Assembly: GCA_963933975.1 (NCBI GenBank)
Contig: CAWVWE010000009.1
Location: 12,449 to 76,448 of the forward strand
Length of the DNA: 64,000 nucleotides
Origin: UBA10364 sp905182675
GTDB taxonomy: Bacteria > Bacteroidota > Bacteroidia > Flavobacteriales > Schleiferiaceae
Reading direction: 5' to 3'
The notes under the pieces are model-generated. The model worked only from the letters and a program-made list of their open reading frames with translations, did no database searches and was not told the origin of the DNA. The translations under genes were made by a program, and so were the position numbers. Below are positions 35,165 through 44,248 of this stretch, one piece after another (positions within the stretch are counted from its first letter, which is position 1; each line of letters opens with the position of its first letter).

Positions 35165-35794
35165 TTACTTGTTACTCATGTATTCAGCTACACCTTCATG
35201 ACTTTCCTTCATGCCATCTTGGCCTGGAGTCCAGTTTGCAGGACAAACTTCACCTTTTTCTTCGAAATATTGCAGTGCATCAACCATGCGCATTGCTTCA
35301 TCTACAGATCTTCCTAATGGAAAGAAGTTCACCAGTTGGTGCATAACAGTACCTTCTTTGTCGATCAAGAATAATCCGCGGTAGGCAATCATCTCACCAG
35401 TGGCTTGAAGATTTCCATCATCATCATAAGACCACTCTCCATTTAAAACATCGTAATTGTGTGAGATCGTTTTATTGGTATCAGCAACAATAGGATAAGT
35501 AACACCTTGGATTCCACCTTGGTCCTTATTCATTTGTAACCATCCCCAGTGACTTTGCTCTGTATCAGTTGATACGGCAATGAGTTCAACACCTTTAGAA
35601 CTAAACTCTTCTTTACGCGCTTGGAAAGCATGCAATTCTGTAGGACAAACGAAAGTGAAATCTTTCGGATAGAATAATAAAACTACGTATTTACCCGCGT
35701 AATCTGATAGTGTGAAGTTTTCAACGATTTCTTCGCCATTGATTACTGCAGATGCAGTAAAGTCAGGGGCTTTTTTTCCAACTAGTACAGCCAT
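35165..35794 (-). CDS. Typical 2-Cys peroxiredoxin (AhpC/Prx1 type)
   Basis: Reduces hydrogen peroxide and organic peroxides in the cytoplasm. It has 209 residues from the ATG at 35794. The peroxidatic Cys is in 'DFTFVCPTELHAF' and the resolving Cys in 'GEVCPANWTPGQ' near the C-terminus, so it is a typical 2-Cys enzyme. 'FFPLGRSVDEAMRMVDALQYFE' is the conserved dimer region. A longer frame of 12 codons has no family support. No ahpF is next to it; the reductant may be a thioredoxin. Confidence 0.93.
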   Translation of the reverse strand: MAVLVGKKAPDFTASAVINGEEIVENFTLSDYAGKYVVLLFYPKDFTFVCPTELHAFQARKEEFSSKGVELIAVSTDTEQSHWGWLQMNKDQGGIQGVTYPIVADTNKTISHNYDVLNGEWSYDDDGNLQATGEMIAYRGLFLIDKEGTVMHQLVNFFPLGRSVDEAMRMVDALQYFEEKGEVCPANWTPGQDGMKESHEGVAEYMSNK

Positions 35795-35895
35795 TTTGTT
35801 TTTTCTTTTAATTGTAAGGTAAAAGTACAATAGACAAAGTCCTGTTGGCGAATAAAGTTGTTAGGTTTTATCTATGAATAATCCGATAAAATTGA

Positions 35896-36594
35896 TCAGA
35901 GAACAAACGCACTGAGAACAATACCTAAAGCAACGAATATCAACTTTATTGCATTGAACTGGTGATTAGCGGAACTTTCAAATAGTATGGTAGTACTCAC
36001 ATGTAATAATAAACCTGTGGCAACGGCGAGAATAGGTATAGTTAAGGCACTTGAAGTATTCGTCTGTTCCGCAAAAAATGCGCCTAAAGGTGTACTTATA
36101 GCGAACAGTACTAGGCTACTAATAATCATTAGGTTTGATAGTTTCGCACTCCTAAGTGCTGATGCAACAAGCAGTGCTATGGGTATTTTATGGAATGCGA
36201 GGGACCAAAGAAAACCTTGTTGAAACTCACTTTGATGACTGTGTAAGTGTTCGCTTTCGCCTCCTAGGGGCATTCCTTCAATAAATGAATGAATGAATAA
36301 ACCAAGTAGTGGGAGTAAAGGCAGTTTGTTGATGTGGGAATGAAAGTGACCATGTTCCAATCCTTTACTAATAAAATCCAATAAAATTTGAATCCCAAAA
36401 CCCAACAATATCCACCAACTTGCTGTCGTGCCTGATTGGAAGACCTCAGGCATCATATGGGTTATAATTGTTCCGAAAAGGAATGCACCTGAAAATGCCA
36501 ATAATATTTTAAAGGCCTTGCCATTTGTTTTTATTATCCAAGAGGCTGCACCTCCTAATGCAACGCTACCTATTAGTACGAGCCAAATAATCAT
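35896..36594 (-). CDS. ZIP-family metal transporter
   Basis: 232 residues with about eight hydrophobic helices. Conserved ZIP metal-site helices are visible as 'LFIHSFIEGMPLG' and 'LWSLAFHKIPIALLVASALRSA' (His/Glu pairs). Histidine-rich loops ('LEHGHFHSH', 'ESEHLHSHQSEF') probably bind zinc or another divalent metal. It imports metal into the cytoplasm. The start overlaps the methyltransferase stop by four bases, so the two are translationally coupled. Confidence 0.88.
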   Translation of the reverse strand: MIIWLVLIGSVALGGAASWIIKTNGKAFKILLAFSGAFLFGTIITHMMPEVFQSGTTASWWILLGFGIQILLDFISKGLEHGHFHSHINKLPLLPLLGLFIHSFIEGMPLGGESEHLHSHQSEFQQGFLWSLAFHKIPIALLVASALRSAKLSNLMIISSLVLFAISTPLGAFFAEQTNTSSALTIPILAVATGLLLHVSTTILFESSANHQFNAIKLIFVALGIVLSAFVL

Positions 36595-37331
36595 ATGTCC
36601 ATGGGTTTTTTTGCAATAATGATCATTCTATCACTGCTTTGCGGCTCGTACTCACTTAAATTATAGTCCCCCTTGATCCCTGTAACTTCTAATCCAGCGT
36701 TATGCATAAAGTCGGTTAGTTCTGACGCGGAAAAAGCTTTTACACGCTCTTCAAAATGGAAGATTTCGCAATCCTTTGTAATACGAATACGTTTTACAAC
36801 CGTATCCTGTTCTAGCTTTCGTGTAATCGAATAATGTGCAAGTTCAGTTTTTACGCTATTTTCTGCAACCAGATTCAATGCTATTTTGGCACTATTCATA
36901 TAGTCTAATACTAGTTTGCCGCCTGGGCGAAGGGAATTCGACATATGTCTTATGGCAGATTGATGCATATCGTCATTCTCGAAATATCCAAAACTCGTAA
37001 AAAGATTGAAGACCCAGTCACAATAATCAACAGAGAGCGGCTCTAGCATATTTCCTTGCTCAAAGCTTAAATCCTTATGCTCAAACCTTCTAGCGTATTG
37101 TATACTCTCTTCGCTAAGATCAATTCCGATCGTTTTAAGACCCTGCTCAGAAAGTACTTTAGCATGTCTTCCTTTTCCACATGCAATGTCGAGTGCAGTT
37201 TGGCCAGGTATGACGTTCAAGTTGGTACATAGCTCTTCTATAAATCCACGTGCCTCGTATTGATCCCGATGCTTGTATAAATCGTGATAGAATTCCGTAT
37301 TAAACCATGTGGCGTACCAGGGGTCAATCAT
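36591..37331 (-). CDS. Class I SAM-dependent methyltransferase
   Basis: 246 residues. SAM-binding motif I is 'QTALDIACGKGRHAKVLSEQGLKTIGIDLS', followed by 'FEQGNMLEPL' and 'DWVFNLFTSFGYFEND', typical of the small-molecule/ubiE-like group. The substrate is not known. It starts 'MIDPWYATWFNTEFYHDLYKHRD', a pattern shared by many Bacteroidetes paralogues. It overlaps the ZIP gene by four bases and lies one base after the TauE-like gene. Confidence 0.85.
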   Translation of the reverse strand: MIDPWYATWFNTEFYHDLYKHRDQYEARGFIEELCTNLNVIPGQTALDIACGKGRHAKVLSEQGLKTIGIDLSEESIQYARRFEHKDLSFEQGNMLEPLSVDYCDWVFNLFTSFGYFENDDMHQSAIRHMSNSLRPGGKLVLDYMNSAKIALNLVAENSVKTELAHYSITRKLEQDTVVKRIRITKDCEIFHFEERVKAFSASELTDFMHNAGLEVTGIKGDYNLSEYEPQSSDRMIIIAKKPMDI

Positions 37332-37332
37332 T

Positions 37333-38112
37333 TTATAAAAGCTGTATTAGGTAGGGTTGAAACATTTTGATGATTGCGATTAAAATTACACCAATCAAAA
37401 CTTTCCGTGTGATTGCATTTGCTTTTGGATGTTGAATAATCTTTTTGGTGCCAACCCATGCTCCTAGACTGGTCCCCAAGGCAAGCGAAAGTCCATAAGT
37501 CCATGCTATGGAACCACTCCATGCGAAAATAATAAAAGCTGGAATAGTCATGATGAAGGCGGTAAAAAGTTTCATGATGTTACCATCTCTCAATGCGTAC
37601 TTAGCCATTAAAACGGCTAAGGATAAAAAGAATATACCAAACCCCATTTGAATAAACCCTCCATATAGACCTAAGCCTAAAAAGGTAAACCAGGTTTTTA
37701 TATTTTTCCTGTTCTTAGAACCGTCTGTCTGAATCAGCCACTTTTTCGGATTAAAGAGTATGGTGATAAGTAGAAAGATCATGATGATGCCAATACTGAT
37801 ACGCATGAGATCTTCCGGTATGTCCACGGCGAGCCATGCACCAGTTGCAGATCCTATAATTATTGGGGGGATGATAAAGTAACTTTCCCTAAATAGGTAT
37901 TTGACTCTTTTTGATTTTGGAAGGGAAGCCATGGCGCTCGAAGTCTGGAAAATAGCTCCAACTCGATTCGTCGCATTAGCGGTGTTAGGGTCTAGTCCTA
38001 CCCACATCAGTAGGGGTAAAGTAATGGCTGAGCCATTTCCTGCAACAGTATTAATTACTCCAGCAGCAAAGCCCCCAATGACTAATACAATTAATTGCGG
38101 CCATTCAATCAT
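37333..38112 (-). CDS. TauE/SafE family membrane permease
   Basis: 259 residues from the ATG at 38112, about eight membrane helices. The family repeat motif 'GGFAAGVINTVAGNGSAITLPLL' is at the N-terminus, and the second repeat is 'LGLYGGFIQMGFGIFFLSLAV'. Such proteins export sulfite, sulfoacetate or related anions, but the substrate is not evident. The frame can be extended 19 codons, which would overlap the divergent RNA methylase start; I prefer the shorter one. Confidence 0.85.
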   Translation of the reverse strand: MIEWPQLIVLVIGGFAAGVINTVAGNGSAITLPLLMWVGLDPNTANATNRVGAIFQTSSAMASLPKSKRVKYLFRESYFIIPPIIIGSATGAWLAVDIPEDLMRISIGIIMIFLLITILFNPKKWLIQTDGSKNRKNIKTWFTFLGLGLYGGFIQMGFGIFFLSLAVLMAKYALRDGNIMKLFTAFIMTIPAFIIFAWSGSIAWTYGLSLALGTSLGAWVGTKKIIQHPKANAITRKVLIGVILIAIIKMFQPYLIQLL

Positions 38113-38155
38113 GGCGCTAAAGTTAGCGTACATTTGCACTATAAACAGCGAAAGG

Positions 38156-39319
38156 GTGCCAGAAAACAAAGATTATCGCCTCGTAATAAAAACGCTCTTC
38201 GGGCTTGAGGATGTCCTCAGCAAAGAGTTACTCTCCTTAGGCGGAAGAGAGATTAAAATATTAAATAGAGCAGTTTCTTGTGTAGGGGACCTTGGGTTCG
38301 TTTATAAGATCAATATCGGTCTAAGGACTGGATTGCGCGTTCTACTGCCATTAGCGGAGTTCAAGATGGACTCTGTGGATGAATACTACGATAAATTAGT
38401 AGATATACCTTGGGAGGAACATTTTGGTTTAGATAAGACCTTTGCCGTTGATGTGGTTGGAACGAATGAATTGCTTAACCACAGTAGTTTTGCCGGTTTA
38501 AAGGCCAAAGACGCCATTGTAGATCGGTTTAGAGCCCAGACAGGTGATCGGCCATCTGTAGGAAGAGTTGGACCAGATGTTCCTGTGCACATTCATATTT
38601 ATTATGATACCATACGAGTATACTTAGACTCTTCAGGGGAATCCTTGCATAAACGTGGTTACAGATTAGCTGCAGCTCATGCTCCAATAAATGAGGTTCT
38701 GGCTGCAGGAATTATTCTACATAGTAAGTGGAATGGCGGTATGCCTGTATTGGATCCAATGTGTGGTTCAGGAACTTTTCTTGTTGAGGCAGCCTTAATA
38801 GCACACAATATGCCTGCCAACGTTTATCGCGATTCATTTGGCTTTACCAATTGGCTGGACTTTGATGCGGCGCTTTACGAGACCATTAAAAATGGTATGC
38901 TAAAACGTGCAAAAGAGTATGATGGAAAAATCTTCGGTAGAGATCTCGATACGTTCGCTCTTGACGCTGCCGCGGATAATATCGAACGTTCTCTTTTTGA
39001 TGATGTTATTAGATTGAAGCGAGCGGATTTTTTCACAACGGAAGCGCCGGCAAGCAAGGGCTTAATGTTGGTTAACCCGCCCTACAATGTTAGAATTGCA
39101 GCCGATACTCACGCGTTTTATAAGCAAATGGGCGATACTTTAAAACAACATTATGCGGGTTGGGAAGTATTTTGGATTACGTCCGACCTCGAGGCAATCA
39201 AAAGTATTGGATTGCGTCCATCTAATAAATGGAGTTTATACAATGGTGAACTAGAATGTAAATTACTAAGGTTCAGCATGTACGAAGGAACAAAAAAAGT
39301 TCATAAATTGAATTCTTAA
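38156..39319 (+). CDS. THUMP-domain class I RNA methyltransferase (RlmL N-terminal-like)
   Basis: 387 residues with GTG start at 38156 ('MPENKDYRLVIKTLFGLEDVLSKEL'). An N-terminal THUMP RNA-binding domain is followed by a Rossmann methyltransferase: 'PVLDPMCGSGTFLVEAALIAHNMP', 'GRDLDTFALDAAADNI', and the N6/N2-methylase motif 'LMLVNPPYNVRI' (NPPY). It most likely methylates guanine in 23S rRNA. An ATG at 38111 in the same frame would share the CATG with the divergent TauE-like start and adds residues not found in relatives. First gene of a three-gene run ending in priA. Confidence 0.88.
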   Translation: MPENKDYRLVIKTLFGLEDVLSKELLSLGGREIKILNRAVSCVGDLGFVYKINIGLRTGLRVLLPLAEFKMDSVDEYYDKLVDIPWEEHFGLDKTFAVDVVGTNELLNHSSFAGLKAKDAIVDRFRAQTGDRPSVGRVGPDVPVHIHIYYDTIRVYLDSSGESLHKRGYRLAAAHAPINEVLAAGIILHSKWNGGMPVLDPMCGSGTFLVEAALIAHNMPANVYRDSFGFTNWLDFDAALYETIKNGMLKRAKEYDGKIFGRDLDTFALDAAADNIERSLFDDVIRLKRADFFTTEAPASKGLMLVNPPYNVRIAADTHAFYKQMGDTLKQHYAGWEVFWITSDLEAIKSIGLRPSNKWSLYNGELECKLLRFSMYEGTKKVHKLNS

Positions 39320-39329
39320 AGCCTTAATT

Positions 39330-40229
39330 ATGCGCACATTTTTAGTAGCTATTTCGTTTTTGTTATGTTCTTCGTTGTTTGCTCAAAATTACAGTAGCAA
39401 CTACCGCAGGGTAAGCCGTGAGGTTGAAAAAGTAATGTCCGTCTCTTCTGACATCATGGATGGTGTCATGACCTACGAGAAGAAGAAAAAAGTGAATGCG
39501 TTAGTCGCGATACAATTTGATATCTGGAGAAAAAGTAAACGATCCTTTGCGAGACTCGATGAGGATTCTGAAGCACAATTAATCGCTTTGACTACTGAAA
39601 ATATTCAGTCTATTGTGGAAATCAACAACGGAGATCTGCAAGCTTGGCTTGAGGATGATATACGGTCTGATTACGGACATACTTATGTTGCTACTTTAGG
39701 TCAACTCTACAGTGAGATTCTTAATGAATTAGAACTATACGCAACTCAAAATGAGGTGAACGTAAGGGCTTCAGATGTTGTAGAAAGATTTGAGGCTCAA
39801 TTGGATCTATTAGCCTACACGAAAGAGTTGAAAAAGGGAGCGTCTTCAGTCGATAGCTTGATTGTAGTCTTGAAAAACGAAATTGGTCGCACGAATCTTT
39901 CCGTGATGTACAAGACTCAAAAAGAAATTGTAAAAGCCTTAAGTAAACACATACGTGGTCACGGAGAAGAGCTCTTTTATAATGGTCAAACAGATTTACA
40001 CGAGGCGTATCAGAAGTATTACTTCGGGCTATTAGAATTGGCATCGGCTGATCTTTTAGCAGACCTGACTAAAATGAAATACGACTTGGTGGAGTTTAAT
40101 AGTATCGCTAATTCCACAGAGTCAAGTACAAGAAGAACCCTGAGTTTCTTTGATAATGAGAAGAAATTACTCGCTAAAAAAGAGGCTCGCTTCGTAAATA
40201 GAAACCTCCCTAAGGCGCCTAAAAAATAG
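39330..40229 (+). CDS. Secreted helical protein of unknown function, 299 aa
   Basis: A signal peptide ('MRTFLVAISFLLCSSLFAQ') predicts export. The mature chain is mostly alpha-helical with many charged residues and no cysteines in a known motif; there is no T9SS sorting domain. I do not recognise the family. It is 10 bases after the RNA methylase gene and its stop is directly followed by the priA start, so it probably shares their transcript. Confidence 0.7.
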   Translation: MRTFLVAISFLLCSSLFAQNYSSNYRRVSREVEKVMSVSSDIMDGVMTYEKKKKVNALVAIQFDIWRKSKRSFARLDEDSEAQLIALTTENIQSIVEINNGDLQAWLEDDIRSDYGHTYVATLGQLYSEILNELELYATQNEVNVRASDVVERFEAQLDLLAYTKELKKGASSVDSLIVVLKNEIGRTNLSVMYKTQKEIVKALSKHIRGHGEELFYNGQTDLHEAYQKYYFGLLELASADLLADLTKMKYDLVEFNSIANSTESSTRRTLSFFDNEKKLLAKKEARFVNRNLPKAPKK

Positions 40230-42659
40230 ATGTTCGTTGCTGAAGTCATTCTTCCGTTACCATTAGATAAACTCTTCCATTATGCTATTCCAACGGAGTT
40301 GAATGAGAAGGTATCCTCTGGAATGAGGGTTCTTGTACAATTTGGTAAACGCAAAGAATATTCAGCATTGGTGGTAAGGGTTCTAGAGGCTCCGGATGAC
40401 ACTATTTTGAAGTTTATCATTAATGTTCTAGATGAACAACCCGTGGTCCTAGAAGAACAACTCCTGCAGTGGTCCTGGATGTCAAGTTACTATATGTCTC
40501 CCGTAGGGGATGTAATGAATGCAGCTCTACCTCCAGGGTTGAAGTTGTCTTCCCAAAGTATTCTAGTATTAGATCCGGAGGTGTTACCTGATGAGAGACT
40601 AATGACTGATCATCTGTTTCGATTATATGGTGCTCTAGAATCTAATGAGAAACTCACATTAGAGCAGGTCAGGGATATTTGCGAGACTAAAAACCCCATG
40701 CCACTAGTACAAAAAGCGCTAGAGCAGGGTTGGGCAATACTTGAAGAGGAGCTTAAAAAAGTCGCTAAAGCCAAGCGTAGGAAGTTGATTCGTATCCACT
40801 CTGACTACATAAAGGACTTGGACGTCGCATTCGCAAAAACCAGTAGATCGGAGCTTCAAACAACAGCACTATTAAGCTTAGTGGCAGCTTGTGGTGGCGA
40901 CAATGTTTTTCAGGACAAAAGAGCCTTACAGGTAAAACAGAATATTGGAAGTGCTTACTTTTTAGCTTTGGCGAAAAAAGGGATTACCGAGGAAATCGAA
41001 GAGATAGATGGAACTACAGCTGCTTCATTTCCTGATACAGAAATACAATTAAACGCTGCTCAAATTCAAGCATTAGAGGAGGTGAAAGAGGGTTTTGAAG
41101 CTTCCAAGCCTGTAGTTTTGCATGGTGTAACGGCTTCAGGTAAGACTGAGATTTATATAGAACTAATAAAGGATGCGTTTAAAAATAATAAGCGCGTTTT
41201 ATATTTATTGCCGGAGATAGCGTTGACTACCCAACTTATTTCTCGTTTAAGAATTCACTTTACCGTAGCGGTCAGTCATTCTAGGTTTACGCCGGCAGAG
41301 CGCCTTGCCGCATGGCGAGAGTCTCTTACTAGAGATGAGCCGTTGTTGGTCATAGGAGCAAGGTCTGCCTTATTTATGCCACTGCCTGATTTAGGATTGA
41401 TCATCGTTGACGAGGAGCATGAAAGTAGTTTTAAGCAATATGAACCTTCACCAAGGTATCATGCCAGAGATACGGCGGTTTGGATGGCAAATCAACACAA
41501 GTGCCAAATTGTACTAGGATCAGCGACCCCAAGTCTCGATAGTATGTATAATGCCCTACAAGGACGTTATCACTTGGTACAGCTGTTCAAACGTTTTTAT
41601 ACTGCTCCTTTACCAGAATTAGAGGTAGTTGACATGCTTGGGGCTAAACAACGTAAAGAAGTCAAGGGAAACTTCTCCATAGAGCTTGTGGATGCCATGC
41701 GAGAAGCGTTAGGTAAGAATGAGATTGTCATTTTATTTCAAAACAGACGTGGTTTTAGCACCTTTCAGCAATGTCAAACCTGCAGCCATGTGGAAGGTTG
41801 TACAAGATGTGATGTGTCATTAACCTATCACAAGGGCCCGCAACAATTAAAATGTCATTATTGTGGATATCAAATACCTCCAGTGATGAAATGTAGTTCA
41901 TGTGGTGGTGAGAGTGTATTACACAAAGGGTTTGGAACAGAACAAATAGCGGAAGAAGCCATGGAGCTTTTTCCCAAAGCTTCAGTGAAACGGATGGACT
42001 TAGATACGACCAGGGGAAAGCATGCGTTTGGTGATTTAATTCGTTCTGTAGAAAATGGTGAAGTCGATATTCTAGTAGGTACCCAGATGGTTACAAAAGG
42101 TTTAGACTTTGACAGGGTTGGTTTGGTTGGTATTATGAGTGCAGACAATTTATTAAGCTATCCCGATTTTCGAGCAAATGAACGTGCATTTCAGGTTATA
42201 GAGCAGGTGAGTGGGAGAACAGGAAGAAGAACCTCCAAGGGTAAGGTTGTCATTCAGGCCATGAAGCCGAAGCACTCCATTATTCAAATGGCGATGAATC
42301 ATGACTTTAATGGAATGATGGAAAAAGAATTAGCTGTGCGAAGGGAATTCGGATATCCGCCGTTTCTTAGGTTGATTACAATTACTCTAAAACACAGAGA
42401 TCAAAACTTATTACAACGTGCCTCGAAGGATTTCGCTCGTTCGTTACATAGTAAAATAGGTGACCGTTTTTTAGGCCCTGAATTCGCACCTATTGCAAGG
42501 TTAAAAAACTTGTACCAGATGCAAATTATAGTGAAAGTAGATAAAGGTACCGTGGGTACTAAAGTGCGGGAGCGAATTATGAAATGTTACCAGCAAACGT
42601 TGCTGAGTCCAGATTATAATAGGGTGAGAGTCCAGTTCGATGTGGATCCTAATTCCTAG
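40230..42659 (+). CDS. priA: Primosomal protein N' (replication restart helicase)
   Basis: 809 residues, superfamily 2 helicase that reloads the replisome at stalled forks. It has the N-terminal 3' DNA-binding domain ('AEVILPLPLDKLFHYAIP'), Walker A 'VLHGVTASGKTEIYIELI', DEEH box 'LIIVDEEHESSFKQY' and 'LGSATPSLDS'. A zinc-binding insert has four CxxC pairs ('CQTCSHVEGCTRC...CHYCGY...CSSCGG'). 'GTQMVTKGLDFDRVGLVGI' and 'QVSGRTGRR' close the helicase motifs. It begins immediately after the upstream stop codon. Confidence 0.96.
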   Translation: MFVAEVILPLPLDKLFHYAIPTELNEKVSSGMRVLVQFGKRKEYSALVVRVLEAPDDTILKFIINVLDEQPVVLEEQLLQWSWMSSYYMSPVGDVMNAALPPGLKLSSQSILVLDPEVLPDERLMTDHLFRLYGALESNEKLTLEQVRDICETKNPMPLVQKALEQGWAILEEELKKVAKAKRRKLIRIHSDYIKDLDVAFAKTSRSELQTTALLSLVAACGGDNVFQDKRALQVKQNIGSAYFLALAKKGITEEIEEIDGTTAASFPDTEIQLNAAQIQALEEVKEGFEASKPVVLHGVTASGKTEIYIELIKDAFKNNKRVLYLLPEIALTTQLISRLRIHFTVAVSHSRFTPAERLAAWRESLTRDEPLLVIGARSALFMPLPDLGLIIVDEEHESSFKQYEPSPRYHARDTAVWMANQHKCQIVLGSATPSLDSMYNALQGRYHLVQLFKRFYTAPLPELEVVDMLGAKQRKEVKGNFSIELVDAMREALGKNEIVILFQNRRGFSTFQQCQTCSHVEGCTRCDVSLTYHKGPQQLKCHYCGYQIPPVMKCSSCGGESVLHKGFGTEQIAEEAMELFPKASVKRMDLDTTRGKHAFGDLIRSVENGEVDILVGTQMVTKGLDFDRVGLVGIMSADNLLSYPDFRANERAFQVIEQVSGRTGRRTSKGKVVIQAMKPKHSIIQMAMNHDFNGMMEKELAVRREFGYPPFLRLITITLKHRDQNLLQRASKDFARSLHSKIGDRFLGPEFAPIARLKNLYQMQIIVKVDKGTVGTKVRERIMKCYQQTLLSPDYNRVRVQFDVDPNS

Positions 42660-42681
42660 CACCTCATGATCCTAGTAGACA

Positions 42682-43350
42682 TTAAATAAAGGGGTCGAAG
42701 GTACTCGGAGCTTTTGCTATGATGTTGACTAGCTCTTTTGAGGTGGGGTGTTCGAAGGTCAAATTTCTAGAATGAAGGCATATACTTTTATCTCTTTCTC
42801 CTCGTCGAGCGCCGTATTTCACATCGCCTTTAACTGGATGTCCAATTGCACTGAATTGTGCTCTGATCTGGTGATGCCTTCCCGTATGCAGGTCAATTTC
42901 CACAAGCGAATATCGATCACCTGTGTTCAGCACTTTAAAAGTTAATAGGGCTTCTTTAGCTTCCGTTTCCGGTCTTTTAAACACGGTGGATTTATTTGTT
43001 TTACTATTTTTCTTTAGATAATGTTGCAGATCTCCACCGAGTTCAATTTTGCCTTCCACCAGAGCCCAATACTGCTTTTTTGTTTCTCTGTTTTTAAAGG
43101 CAGCGTTCATACGTTCTAACCCTTTCGAGGTGCGAGCAAATACTACAACTCCTGTGGTAGGGCGGTCAAGACGATGAATCACCCCACAAAATACGTTTCC
43201 AGGCTTGTTGTATTTGTCTTTAAGATAGGTTTTGATCAGATCGGGAAGTGGCTTGTCACCGGTTTGGTCACCCTGAACAAGGTCTCCAGCTCGCTTGTTT
43301 AGAGCAATAAGGTGATTGTCTTCGTAAAGTATGTCTAAACGTTTGCCCAA
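42682..43350 (-). CDS. RluA-family pseudouridine synthase
   Basis: 222 residues, catalytic domain only (no S4 domain). 'DNHLIALNKRAGDLVQGDQTGD' begins the fold, 'GVIHRLDRPTTGVVVFARTSKGL' holds the catalytic Asp (HRLDxxTSG-type motif), and 'LVEIDLHTGRHHQIRAQFSAIGHPVKGDVKYG' is the conserved second motif. The target (rRNA or tRNA) cannot be told from sequence. It starts two bases after panB ends on the same strand. Confidence 0.9.
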   Translation of the reverse strand: MGKRLDILYEDNHLIALNKRAGDLVQGDQTGDKPLPDLIKTYLKDKYNKPGNVFCGVIHRLDRPTTGVVVFARTSKGLERMNAAFKNRETKKQYWALVEGKIELGGDLQHYLKKNSKTNKSTVFKRPETEAKEALLTFKVLNTGDRYSLVEIDLHTGRHHQIRAQFSAIGHPVKGDVKYGARRGERDKSICLHSRNLTFEHPTSKELVNIIAKAPSTFDPFI

Positions 43351-43352
43351 TT

Positions 43353-44177
43353 TTAACTTGGATAGCTTTCGTTATCGTTTGGGAAATCAACTGATTTAAC
43401 ATCTTGTACGTATTGTCCAATAGCGCCTGTGATCTCTTCATACAGGTTAAGATAACGTCTTAAGAATCTTGGGTGAAACTCGTGGGTCATTCCAACGAGA
43501 TCATGAAAAACAAGAACTTGACCATCAACCCCCGGGCCAGCACCTATTCCAATGACAGGAATGGATAACATTTCTGCCACTTCCTTAGCTAATGGCGCAG
43601 GAACTTTTTCTAGAACTATACCGAAGCAGCCAGCGGTCTGTAATGCCAGGGCGTCCTCTTTTAATTTAATAGCTTCTTCTTCTTCCTTTGCACGAACACT
43701 ATAAGTTCCAAACTTATAAATGGACTGCGGAGTAAGTCCAAGATGACCCATTACAGGTATGCCAGCCGTAAGAATACGCTCTATACCTTCAATAATTTCT
43801 ATGCCACCTTCAAGCTTTATAGCATGTCCACCACTTTCTTTCATGACACGAATGGCTGAAATGAGGGCCTCCTTTGAATTACCTTGATAGGTGCCAAAGG
43901 GCAAGTCAACGATTACTAGGGCACGATCTACTGCTTTAATAACACTAGAGGCATGGTAGATCATTTGATCCAAAGTAATAGGTAGGGTCGTTTCATGACC
44001 CGCCATCACATTGGAAGCACTGTCTCCAACGAGTATACAATCCACTCCAGCGGCATCTACCATTTTAGCCATGGTAAAGTCATAGGCGGTCAACATCGAG
44101 ATTTTCTCGCCTTGATCTTTCATTTGCTGAAGGCTATGGGTTGTAACCTTTTTAAATTCTTTCATTGCAACGGACAT
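43353..44177 (-). CDS. panB: 3-methyl-2-oxobutanoate hydroxymethyltransferase
   Basis: First step of pantothenate (CoA precursor) synthesis, from ketoisovalerate and methylene-tetrahydrofolate. It has 274 residues. The metal and substrate site motifs are 'KISMLTAYDFTMAKMVDAAGVDCILVGDSASNVMAGHETTLPIT', 'VDLPFGTYQGN', 'IKLEGG', 'VMGHLGLTPQSI' and 'IGIGAGPGVDGQVLVFHD'. panC and panD are not adjacent. Confidence 0.96.
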   Translation of the reverse strand: MSVAMKEFKKVTTHSLQQMKDQGEKISMLTAYDFTMAKMVDAAGVDCILVGDSASNVMAGHETTLPITLDQMIYHASSVIKAVDRALVIVDLPFGTYQGNSKEALISAIRVMKESGGHAIKLEGGIEIIEGIERILTAGIPVMGHLGLTPQSIYKFGTYSVRAKEEEEAIKLKEDALALQTAGCFGIVLEKVPAPLAKEVAEMLSIPVIGIGAGPGVDGQVLVFHDLVGMTHEFHPRFLRRYLNLYEEITGAIGQYVQDVKSVDFPNDNESYPS

Positions 44178-44234
44178 ACTGCACGGTTTTTGTTAAATAA
44201 CTCTACAAAGAAAAGCAACTCAACCCATAGGTTG

Positions 44235-44242
44235 TATTTTTG
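44235..44242 (+). promoter_or_regulatory. Putative -7 box upstream of the DUF4249-like gene
   Basis: TATTTTTG matches TAnnTTTG and lies six bases before the ATG at 44249. No -33 element is seen. Confidence 0.35.
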
Positions 44243-44248
44243 AGCGAT

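Noticed and set aside
37901..38155. Longer THUMP methyltransferase start
   Set aside because: It is antisense to the TauE-like gene and lacks similarity; GTG 38156 gives the family N-terminus.
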